From: Caldilineaceae bacterium | GTDB taxonomy: Bacteria; Chloroflexota; Anaerolineae; Caldilineales; Caldilineaceae | Length of the DNA stretch: 64,000 nt | NCBI GenBank assembly: GCA_022842065.1 | Contig: JALHQH010000031.1 | Location: 5,245 to 69,244 of the forward strand | Direction of reading: 5' to 3' | Shown here: one piece after another, positions 18,973 through 26,576 of the stretch | Layout: each line of letters opens with the position of its first letter | Position numbering within the stretch: the first letter of the stretch is position 1 | Made by a program: the position numbers and the translations under genes | The notes under the pieces: model-generated | The model's input: the letters and a program-made list of their open reading frames with translations, nothing else | What the model was told of the DNA's origin: nothing | The model's database searches: none

Positions 18973-20082
18973 TCAAGGGCAATCCGGCGTAAAAGTCACC
19001 GGCACAAAGGTTTGATCAATCGGCGTACCATCGCGGGCGCTCACTTCATATGCGCCCACCAACAGTGGCTCAGCGCTTTCCGCGTCATACTCAATGCTGG
19101 CCGCGAAGTCGGCGTAGATGCCCAAATTGCCACCGGTGGTGTTGGTTTGTGTGATCACGTCGCCGGCCCGACTGCGCAGTTCGACAATCACATTGGCTTC
19201 AAAGGTATTCGAATAACCGCTGACGACGATGGGACTACAGACGGTTGCGCCGGCCGTCGGGCTGTTCAGATCGACAAAGCGTTGGCCAGGCAAGAGTTGG
19301 AGCGGCACCGTTACCTTGTTGATCTCATTCCCATCGGCCGCACTCGTTTCAAAAACCTCGAGTGTCGCGCTGATCTCTTCTATGACCGTAAAACGCAGAT
19401 AGCTCTCGAAGAAGGCAAACCCATCGACCGATCCGCCCAGTGTATAGCGCTCGGCCAGCACATTGCCATCGGCTGCGGTTAAACGCAAGTTGACATTGCC
19501 CTCAAACGTTTGTGAATAGCCTATCACTGCCAGCGGGCTGTGATAGGCGCTCGCTGCCAGCGGGGCGAAGAGCTCAATCGCATTTTCCGGCGCAGTCCAG
19601 GGGGAAATTGTGGTGGCCGTGGGTGTTATCGTGGCGGCGACTGTGACCGTAGCGGCAACCGTCGCCGTCGCCGTGGCTGCGGCTGTCGGTGTTGCGGTTG
19701 GCACCGTCGGGGTGAGGGTGGCGGTGGCGGCTGGGGTCGGCGGTGGCACGGTGCCGCCTTCCGTGGGGGTTGCGGTGGGCGTTACTGGAATCGTTCCGCC
19801 GGCGGTGGGGATCAACAGCGGCTGACCCACGTAGAGATAACCAGGATCAGCCAGATTATTCAACTGCACCAGCACTGCGACCGTCGTCTCAAAGCGGCGC
19901 GCAATGGCCGACAGATTATCCCCCCGTTGCACAACATAGGTGGTGGTAGCCCCATCATCCTGTTGAAATTGAACACCGGTGGCGGCCATGACGGCGGCAG
20001 TGTTGCCCCTACCCCAAAAGCTTGCTGATACCACCAGGCAAAAGAGTACAAGAAAGAGCCGACCGCGGTTGCTGCTGACCAT
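18973..20082 (-). CDS. Secreted LysM protein with two Gmad2-like domains
   Basis: A 369-aa exported protein. A signal/anchor segment (about 9-35) is followed by a LysM peptidoglycan/glycan-binding domain (YVVQRGDNLSAIARRF, about 49-92). A long T/P/A-rich linker follows (about 93-165), then two beta-sandwich domains (starting IELFAPLAASAYHSPLAVIGY and VDLNSPTAGATVCSPIVVSG) of the type found in spore-germination GerMN-associated proteins. It is probably a cell-wall-bound surface protein. AAGGAGG lies just before the ATG. The linker DNA is built of near-repeats of GCCACC/GTGGCG. Confidence 0.88.
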   Translation of the reverse strand: MVSSNRGRLFLVLFCLVVSASFWGRGNTAAVMAATGVQFQQDDGATTTYVVQRGDNLSAIARRFETTVAVLVQLNNLADPGYLYVGQPLLIPTAGGTIPVTPTATPTEGGTVPPPTPAATATLTPTVPTATPTAAATATATVAATVTVAATITPTATTISPWTAPENAIELFAPLAASAYHSPLAVIGYSQTFEGNVNLRLTAADGNVLAERYTLGGSVDGFAFFESYLRFTVIEEISATLEVFETSAADGNEINKVTVPLQLLPGQRFVDLNSPTAGATVCSPIVVSGYSNTFEANVIVELRSRAGDVITQTNTTGGNLGIYADFAASIEYDAESAEPLLVGAYEVSARDGTPIDQTFVPVTFTPDCP

Positions 20083-20252
20083 AATGAACCTCCTTGAAAA
20101 TTACACAAGCAAGCTATACTGCGGTTGAAATGGGAACCGAATTTTCTGCCTCAACCGAAACAGGGGTTCCCCTTCCGCGCGCACTATAAGAGACCGAAAG
20201 TATAGCGCAAAATGTCAGTTTTGCGTAAATAACTGATTTGTGTCACCATAAC

Positions 20253-20273
20253 TTTATCGAAATTTTATCGAAA
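20253..20273. promoter_or_regulatory. 11-bp-spaced direct repeat upstream of lhgO
   Basis: TTTATCGAAA occurs at 20253-20262 and 20264-20273, one helical turn apart, within the divergent gap between the LysM gene and lhgO. It could be a regulator site. No regulator is suggested. Confidence 0.35.
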
Positions 20274-20294
20274 GATTGATTTGTTGCTGAATAA

Positions 20295-21530
20295 ATGAGA
20301 AGGCAGGATACGGTGAGTTCACCTATTTATGATATTGCAATTATTGGTGGTGGCATTGTCGGGCTCGCGACGGCGCTGGCGTTAACCGAACGGCATGGGA
20401 TCGGCCTGATTGTCATCGAAGCCGAAGCGAAATTGGCTAGCCATCAGACTGGCAACAACAGCGGCGTTATCCACTCCGGGCTCTACTACAAGCCTGGTTC
20501 GCTAAAGGCACGCAACTGTGTGGAGGGGCGCGAAGCGCTTTACGCCTTCTGTGCCGAACATAACATTGCCCATGATCGCTGTGGCAAATTGGTAGTCGCC
20601 ACGCTACCAGAGGAGGTCGCGCGCCTGAACATGCTAGAAGAGCGGGGCCGCGCCAATGGGCTGGATGGGATTCGCCGCCTTCGACCCGAGGAATTGAAGG
20701 AGTATGAACCCCATGTGGCCGGCATCGACGGCATGTTTGTGCCCCAGACCGGCATCGTGGACTATGTGCAGGTCTCGAATAAGTATGCGGAATTGGCGCG
20801 CAAAAAGGGGGCGGCGATCCAAACGCAGACGCGCCTGCTGGGCTGCGTACGCGAACCAAATGAATTGCGCCTCACGACGAACAATGGCGAAATCCGCGCC
20901 CGCCATCTGATCAACTGTGGCGGTCTCCACTCGGATCGGGTGGCGCGCCTGTGTGGGGTAGATCCAAAACTCAAGATCGTCCCCTTCCGCGGCGAATATT
21001 ACGAACTGGTGCCCGAAAAGCATCACCTGGTCAAGAACCTGATCTACCCCGTTCCCGATCCGGCTTTTCCGTTCCTGGGGGTGCACTTTACACGCATGAT
21101 CCACGGCGGGATTGAGGCCGGTCCCAACGCGGTGTTAGCTTTCAAGCGTGAAGGCTATAAACGCACCAGCTTTCACCTCGGCGACGCGTTGGAAATTGGC
21201 ACCTATCCTGGCTTCTGGCAACTGGCGCGCAAACATTGGCGCATGAGTGTCGGCGAGTTTCATCGCTCTTTCAGCAAGCCGGCTTTTGTGAAAGCGCTGC
21301 AACGACTCCTGCCGGAATTACAGGAAGCGGATGTCCACGCCGCTGGGGCCGGCGTCCGCGCCCAAGCGCTCGAACCCAACGGCTCCCTGGTTGACGATTT
21401 CCGCATCATCGACAGCGCGCGCATGATCCACGTCCTCAACGCCCCTTCCCCTGCGGCCACCGCCTCGCTCAGCATTGGCCGCACGATTGCGAAGATGGCG
21501 GAGAAGGATTTCCATTTGGTGAAGGGGTAG
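20295..21530 (+). CDS. lhgO: L-2-hydroxyglutarate oxidase
   Basis: An FAD-dependent oxidoreductase of the DAO family that oxidises L-2-hydroxyglutarate (a side product of TCA enzymes) to 2-oxoglutarate, usually at the membrane. The N-terminal FAD fold is IAIIGGGIVGLATALAL. Family-specific HQTGNNSGVIHSGLYYKPGS is present, as are GIVDYVQVS and GVRAQAL near the C-terminus. The 411-aa length is typical. ATG 20295 has no clear ribosome-binding site; GTG 20313 has AAGGCAGGA upstream and is a reasonable alternative. Confidence 0.9.
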   Translation: MRRQDTVSSPIYDIAIIGGGIVGLATALALTERHGIGLIVIEAEAKLASHQTGNNSGVIHSGLYYKPGSLKARNCVEGREALYAFCAEHNIAHDRCGKLVVATLPEEVARLNMLEERGRANGLDGIRRLRPEELKEYEPHVAGIDGMFVPQTGIVDYVQVSNKYAELARKKGAAIQTQTRLLGCVREPNELRLTTNNGEIRARHLINCGGLHSDRVARLCGVDPKLKIVPFRGEYYELVPEKHHLVKNLIYPVPDPAFPFLGVHFTRMIHGGIEAGPNAVLAFKREGYKRTSFHLGDALEIGTYPGFWQLARKHWRMSVGEFHRSFSKPAFVKALQRLLPELQEADVHAAGAGVRAQALEPNGSLVDDFRIIDSARMIHVLNAPSPAATASLSIGRTIAKMAEKDFHLVKG

Positions 21531-21533
21531 AGG

Positions 21534-21583
21534 ATGACAAGGTGAAGGGGTGACAAGATGACAAGGTGAAGGGGTGACAAGGC
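21534..21583. repeat. Octamer repeat array (GTGACAAG/ATGACAAG/GTGAAGGG)
   Basis: Direct repeats of 8-bp words after the lhgO stop codon. ATGACAAG and GTGACAAG are the complements of the words at positions 1-135. Confidence 0.85.
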
Positions 21584-21645
21584 GCGCAAGTGTACTCACG
21601 CCGCGTGGTGAAGGGGTGACAAGGTGATCGGTGAGACGATAATAT

Positions 21646-21704
21646 CCAGTCACCCAGTCACCCAGTCACCCAGTCACCCAGTCACCCAGTCACCCAGTCA
21701 CCCC
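21646..21704. repeat. CCAGTCAC octamer array
   Basis: About 7.4 tandem copies of an 8-bp unit, ending at the stop codon of the minus-strand PLP enzyme. Confidence 0.95.
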
Positions 21705-22748
21705 TTACTTCACCTTCCCCCGCCCGGCCACCGGCCAGATCACTTCCACCTGCTCGCCGCGGTAGCCGACCAGTTCGTCGTGTAAGTTGAGCGCCATCTC
21801 TTGGTGTAGCGGGATCCAGGTGAGCCGTTCGCCAACCTGGAAGTGGTGGCTGGATTGGCTGACATCAACATGGCCATGTTCGACGGACATGCCATAGATT
21901 TTAATTTCTGGGTGTTCGATACAGTGACCATACGGCGTGGGCGGATAGCTGCAAAAGGTCTTCATGCCGCCGTCGATGATAATGCGGCCAGGTGCCGGCG
22001 TACTCACCACCGTGCAGATCACACGCAGGGGGCAGCGTTCATCACTCAGATCATCGCTGGTGCGAATGCGCGTCAAGCCCTCCCACAGATAGGAGCCGGC
22101 ACGATGTTCGGTGCAGCCCAAGGCCTTGGTAATGGCTTCGGCCCCGGTGCCGCCCCCACTCACTTCGTTGATCGGCAAACCAGCACGCCGAAATAAATCG
22201 ACCGTCTCCTCCAGAAACGGTTGTATTTCGGGCTTGCTGGGATAGGTCATAATTCCTTGCAAGTCGATGCCCGGCAGCTCGACAATCTGTTGTCCCAGTT
22301 CTAAAGCTGCTTGGGGCGATTGCACCCCACAGCGCTTGGCCCCTGTGTCCAACTCCAGCAGCACACGCACACTGCCTCCGGTGGTGCGGGCGACATCGGC
22401 AATGCCTTGCGCCGTGATCAGCGAATCGAGCGCCACCGTCATCTTTGCCCGCCGCGCCAGCCGCAACAGCCGATCGGCCTTGCTTGCGCCGACAATATTA
22501 TAGGGCAGGAGAATATCGGTCACCCCGCCGGCAACCATCACCTCCGCCTCGCCGACCTTCTGGCTACAGATGCCGATGGAGCCAGCGCGCAGTTGCATAT
22601 GGGCGATTTCGGGAATCTTGTTGGATTTGGTGTGGCTGCGCAGGGGGATGCCAACGGCGCGACAGCTGGCGTGCGTTTCATTAATATTACGTTCGAGCTT
22701 ATCCAGGTCACAGACTACCGCTGGGGTATCGAGATCGTGTAGGTACAT
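21705..22748 (-). CDS. PLP-dependent D-threonine aldolase / D-serine dehydratase-like enzyme
   Basis: A fold type III (alanine-racemase-like) PLP enzyme of 347 aa. The N-terminal barrel begins DLDTPAVVCDLDKLERNI, with the Schiff-base Lys in RSHTKSNK. Phosphate-binding SGGGTGA follows, and the C-terminal metal-binding HGHVD is characteristic of the DSD1/low-specificity D-threonine aldolase group. It acts on D-3-hydroxyamino acids; which one cannot be read from sequence. GAGGAGAG precedes the ATG. Single gene. Confidence 0.88.
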   Translation of the reverse strand: MYLHDLDTPAVVCDLDKLERNINETHASCRAVGIPLRSHTKSNKIPEIAHMQLRAGSIGICSQKVGEAEVMVAGGVTDILLPYNIVGASKADRLLRLARRAKMTVALDSLITAQGIADVARTTGGSVRVLLELDTGAKRCGVQSPQAALELGQQIVELPGIDLQGIMTYPSKPEIQPFLEETVDLFRRAGLPINEVSGGGTGAEAITKALGCTEHRAGSYLWEGLTRIRTSDDLSDERCPLRVICTVVSTPAPGRIIIDGGMKTFCSYPPTPYGHCIEHPEIKIYGMSVEHGHVDVSQSSHHFQVGERLTWIPLHQEMALNLHDELVGYRGEQVEVIWPVAGRGKVK

Positions 22749-22966
22749 GACGCTCTCCTCTAATTGGATGATGAGTGATTGGGAATAATAATTGGGATAA
22801 TGAGCAAGTTAATCGTCTGGCGGAAGGGGTAGAGACGCCGCCATTGGCAAGGTCGCCGGTCAAGTCGCGTGACGAGCCAGGTTGAAGAACGCGCTGGCTT
22901 TATTGTATCATGCCGGAGATGAACCACCAATCAGACAAAAATCACACATCACCCACTGGATAACCG

Positions 22967-23638
22967 ATGCGCATACCGACCGACGATCCCTTTGCCCAAC
23001 CAGCCTTGCTGACTACCTTTGCACTTCCTATCGCCGGCCGTCTCTGGCACATAACGGCGGTGCGCAATGCCGAGGCGCTGCAAAGTTTGGATCATACCCT
23101 GGACCGGCGGCCTCATGGTTACTTGCTGTGGGAATCGGCGATTGTCATGGCCGAACAGTTGGCACAGGAGACCACACTGGTACAGGGGAAACGCGTGCTG
23201 GAATTAGGTGCCGGGGTAGGATTGCCGGGGCTGGTGGCCAGCAGTTTAAGCGCACAGGTTTGGCAGACTGATCTATTGCCCGGCGCGTTAGCGCTCGCCG
23301 CGCACAATGCCCAGCAGAATGGGATTACCCATGTCGAATACTTTCAGGCCGACTGGCTGCAATGGAGCCACACGGGGCGTTATGACCTGATCCTTGGCGC
23401 GGAGATCACCTATGAAGAAGCGCTCCACTACTATGTGGAACGCATCCTCCATCGCAACCTCGCCCCCGGCGGCACCGTGCTGTTGAGTGATCCAGGACGA
23501 CCCCAGGCATTAAACTTTGTCACGCACCTGGAAGAGCATGGCTGGCAAGTGGCCCTTGACACCCAATCGATTACGGCGTTGTCAGAGCCGACCCGCCAGC
23601 TTGAAGTTGCGATCTGGCGCTGTCGGCGATCACGGTAA
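22967..23638 (+). CDS. Class I SAM-dependent methyltransferase (Methyltransf_16 type)
   Basis: A 223-aa methyltransferase with motif I VLELGAGVGLPGLVAS, the acidic residue in motif II (WQTDLLPGAL) and DLILGAEITYEEAL for motif IV. This is the pattern of the protein-lysine/nicotinamide methyltransferase-like family. The substrate is unknown. Single gene, no obvious operon partner. Confidence 0.85.
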   Translation: MRIPTDDPFAQPALLTTFALPIAGRLWHITAVRNAEALQSLDHTLDRRPHGYLLWESAIVMAEQLAQETTLVQGKRVLELGAGVGLPGLVASSLSAQVWQTDLLPGALALAAHNAQQNGITHVEYFQADWLQWSHTGRYDLILGAEITYEEALHYYVERILHRNLAPGGTVLLSDPGRPQALNFVTHLEEHGWQVALDTQSITALSEPTRQLEVAIWRCRRSR

Positions 23639-23667
23639 TGGGCAAACCCAGCGATGGGAGATGCTTC

Positions 23668-23711
23668 ATTAACAATTGATAATTGTCAATTGACAATTAT
23701 CAATTGTTAAT
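23668..23711. repeat. 44-bp perfect palindrome
   Basis: ATTAACAATTGATAATTGTC followed by its exact inverse half, with no loop, between the convergent methyltransferase and aldo/keto reductase genes. Related AACAATTGACAATT words recur at 44083-44118. Confidence 0.92.
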
Positions 23712-23747
23712 AGGGGCTGCGTCATGAGCAGCTACAGAGGCAAATTT

Positions 23748-24680
23748 CTAAGCCAGTATGGCGTTGACTGCCGTAAACTCTTCAGCCGTCAACAGCCAAT
23801 CGCCGGCCTTGGCATTCGCCTGGATCTGTTCGATTTTGGTCGCGCCGGAGATCACCGAGCTGACCTGGGGCTGGCCGAGCAGCCAGGCATGGGCTAATTC
23901 GCCCATGGTATGGCCGCGTTCCTCGGCCCAGGCGGTCATCTTTTCCACCTTATCATAGTTGGCGTCGGTCATATACTTTTGCACATAGGGACTATTCTCG
24001 CCGCGTGAGCCGGCGGGGGCCGCTTCGCCGCGCTTGTACTTGCCCGTGAGAAAACCGCCGGCTAGCGGGAAGAAGGGTAGAATCCCCACCTTGTGCGCGT
24101 TACAAAAGGGGACAATCTCCCGTTCCTGCTCGCGCTCAAACATGTGATAGTGATTCTGCACGCTGACGAAAGGGGACCAGCCGCGAAACTCAGCCAGCGT
24201 GTTGGCGCGGGCCAGTTGCCACGCCGCAAAGTTGGACGCCCCGATATAGCGGACCTTGCCGCTGCGCACCAGATCATCCAGGGCACGCAGGGTCTCTTCA
24301 ATTGGGGTGACATCATCCCAGCGGTGAATCTGGTAGAGGTCGATGTAGTCACTTTGTAACCGGCGCAGACTGGCCTCGACATTGTGCATAATGTGATAGC
24401 GAGAGGCCCCTTTGTCGTTGGTCCCGTCGCCGGTTTGCATACAAACTTTTGTTGCCAGCACAAATTTGTCCCACCGGCCAGCCAGCGCCACACCCAGGGT
24501 CTGCTCGGAGCGTCCCTGTTGATAGACATCGGCGGTGTCGATCAGATTAATCCCCAGGTCAAGTGCCGCGTCGATGATGTCGTTGACACCAGCTTGATCC
24601 ACCTTGCCGCCAAATTGATTGGTCCCCAGCCCAATCGCGGAGACGCGTACCCCGGCACTGCCTAACTGTCGATACTGCAT
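23748..24680 (-). CDS. Aldo/keto reductase
   Basis: An NADPH-dependent (beta/alpha)8 oxidoreductase of 310 aa. Catalytic residues: Asp/Tyr in NLIDTADVYQQGRSE, Lys in VLATKV, His in YQIHRWD. C-terminal cofactor-binding ISGATKIEQIQANAKA is present. It belongs to the YhdN/tas-like bacterial group with an unknown physiological substrate. A longer frame reaches ATG 24761, but the conserved start MQYRQLGSAGVRVS and an upstream GGAGC support ATG 24680. Confidence 0.92.
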   Translation of the reverse strand: MQYRQLGSAGVRVSAIGLGTNQFGGKVDQAGVNDIIDAALDLGINLIDTADVYQQGRSEQTLGVALAGRWDKFVLATKVCMQTGDGTNDKGASRYHIMHNVEASLRRLQSDYIDLYQIHRWDDVTPIEETLRALDDLVRSGKVRYIGASNFAAWQLARANTLAEFRGWSPFVSVQNHYHMFEREQEREIVPFCNAHKVGILPFFPLAGGFLTGKYKRGEAAPAGSRGENSPYVQKYMTDANYDKVEKMTAWAEERGHTMGELAHAWLLGQPQVSSVISGATKIEQIQANAKAGDWLLTAEEFTAVNAILA

Positions 24681-24809
24681 GAATTTGCTCCTTGCTCTAA
24701 ACTGCTGTTTGAATTTATACGCTGATGTGGCCGGCCGGTAAATGAATTCAACTGCTGACACGCAAAACCCGTTGATGGGAGTTAAGCAAATAATGGGGTA
24801 AAACGCTGA

Positions 24810-25042
24810 CCTCCTCCTATGTTAAGGGGAGGAATGGTTACCCCGGCAACCGCCCCTCCCCAAACTGGGGAGGGTTAGGGACACTGCGATTAAGGTAAGC
24901 GACCTCACCCCTGGGGTCCCATTGGGAACCTCTCCAAGTTGGAGCGGGGAGCAATTCTCCCCCGCTCCGGCGCGGAGAGGGGGTCAGGGGGTGAGGTCGA
25001 TCGGCCCCTTCTTACCTTAATCGCAGTGAGGGCTGGGGTGGG
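24810..25042. repeat. GGGGAGGGTTAGGG-type repeat split by a nested inverted-repeat element
   Basis: The outer unit (24810-24880, resuming at about 25029) is homologous, in reverse orientation, to 36818-36908: both share AAGGGGAGGAA and CTCCCCAA-CTGGGGAGGGTTAGGG. A separate inverted-repeat element sits inside it (24882-25028). No gene is seen from 24681 to 25102. Confidence 0.8.
24882..25028. mobile_element. MITE-like element with 18-bp perfect terminal inverted repeats
   Basis: The ends CACTGCGATTAAGGTAAG and its exact complement are 147 bp apart overall. Inner arms CGACCTCACCCC/GGGGTGAGGTCG add a second stem. AGGG flanks both sides and may be a target duplication. It has no coding capacity, so it is probably a non-autonomous element or REP-like unit inserted into an older repeat. 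Confidence 0.65.
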
Positions 25043-25102
25043 GTTCTTTTGCCGAACTTATTTCTTAATGTCCATCAACGGGTTGTAGCCACCTACTTTC
25101 GA

Positions 25103-26293
25103 TTATTCAGCCCGCAACTCATTAATATTTTCGCGTACCTTGAAGATCGCACGCGCGATGTCATCCATCTCGTCGGGTTCGGCGAGCAGCACGGCGTGAT
25201 GCATCCACGTTCCTTCGGTGGCACAGGCACGTTCAGTGGCGGGACAATCTAGGTAACGGCTGTAAGGCGGTGACAGCGGCGGCTGCTGGTAGAGCGGTAA
25301 GGTATAACCACTACCCAGCGGCACCCCTTCGGCCTGCAAGGCTTTGACAAAACGTTCACGCGACACCCCTTGCCAGGCTTCCGCATCATAGCGCATGATG
25401 AAGAGGTGATGGGCGTGCACTTCACAGCGGTCATCCCACCGTTGTGGCTCCAACCCATCCACTTCGGCGAGAATATTGTGCAGGCGGCGCGCATTTTCCT
25501 GCCGGCGCTGTAACTGCGCATCGAACCGTTCCAACTGTGCCAACAAAATGCCCGCCTGCCAGCCGGTCATACGCAGGTTACTGCCGGGGCTATTATGTTC
25601 ATACCAGGCCCCACCAGGACTGCGCCCCTGGTTGATGTAACTCCACAATTTGCCGGCCAGTGCCTCATCATTGGTCAGCAGAATCCCGCCTTCGCCCGCG
25701 GTCAGATTTTTGCTTGCCTGCAAGCTAAAGGAACCAATGTGGCCCAGCGTGCCGACCGGTCGCCCGTGCCAGGTGCTGCCGTGGGCATGGGCAGCGTCTT
25801 CGATTACGGCAATGCCATGTTTAGCCGCCAGCGGCAATAGCGCATCCATGTCCGCGGGGAGTCCCCCAAAGTGGACGGGAATGATCGCCTTGGTCCGCTC
25901 GGTAATCGCCGTCTCGACCAGGTTGATATCCAAGTTATAGGTTTCGGGATCAATATCGACAAAGACCGGGGTTGCGCCGGCCAGGCGGGCGGCGTTCGCA
26001 GTGGCAATAAAGGTATAGGGCGGCACAATCACCTCGTCGCCCACACCCACCCCGACCACGCGCAGGGCTGCTTCCAGGGTTAAGGTGCCATTGACCGCGG
26101 CAAAACAATGTTTGGCTCCGTGGAGCGCGGCAAACGCACGCTCAAATTCGCGCACCGCAGGGTTAAAGCCCCCCCACTCGCCTGATTCAAGAACCTGCTG
26201 CAAATGGACACGTTCGCTGTCGCCCCACTGTGGCCAGCGCGGCCACGGGGTGCTGCGCACCGGGGCATTGCCATGAATAGCTAGTTTACTCAT
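25103..26293 (-). CDS. DegT/DnrJ/EryC1/StrS-family aminotransferase
   Basis: A PLP aminotransferase or dehydratase of the sugar-aminotransferase family, 396 aa. The PLP Lys is in SLQASKNLTAGEGG, cofactor-binding VIEDAAHAHGS precedes it, and the N-terminal EFERAFAALHGAKHC is typical. It resembles the 3-amino-5-hydroxybenzoate synthase-like/StrS group, but no sugar-nucleotide genes lie beside it, so the substrate is open. AAAGGAG precedes the ATG. It stands alone, with a 283-bp A+T-richer gap before the divergent CHAT gene. Confidence 0.9.
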   Translation of the reverse strand: MSKLAIHGNAPVRSTPWPRWPQWGDSERVHLQQVLESGEWGGFNPAVREFERAFAALHGAKHCFAAVNGTLTLEAALRVVGVGVGDEVIVPPYTFIATANAARLAGATPVFVDIDPETYNLDINLVETAITERTKAIIPVHFGGLPADMDALLPLAAKHGIAVIEDAAHAHGSTWHGRPVGTLGHIGSFSLQASKNLTAGEGGILLTNDEALAGKLWSYINQGRSPGGAWYEHNSPGSNLRMTGWQAGILLAQLERFDAQLQRRQENARRLHNILAEVDGLEPQRWDDRCEVHAHHLFIMRYDAEAWQGVSRERFVKALQAEGVPLGSGYTLPLYQQPPLSPPYSRYLDCPATERACATEGTWMHHAVLLAEPDEMDDIARAIFKVRENINELRAE

Positions 26294-26576
26294 CTGTGCT
26301 CCTTTAGGTGTGACCGGCTGGTTGACTGCGGGATCGATTTACGTATAAACGCAAACGCCTGCGCCTGTACCCTAGCATTATGTCGTTTATTTGGCAAGCG
26401 CCGTGTACAGCAACGCTCGGCTACTTCTCAATCAACGCACCTGCGCTGGGTCCACCGTGTGCTGGCTCGTAGCAGAAAATGGTTTGAGTTTTGCTGCTAA
26501 TCCCTCTGATTGATCAAATCCCAGAAATGTTGTATCGTATCGGTATAAGCTAAAGGAAGATATCTGCTGTGCAAAA

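Noticed and set aside
24684..24761. N-terminal extension of the aldo/keto reductase
   Set aside because: The extra 27 residues are not part of the family, and the ribosome-binding site supports ATG 24680.
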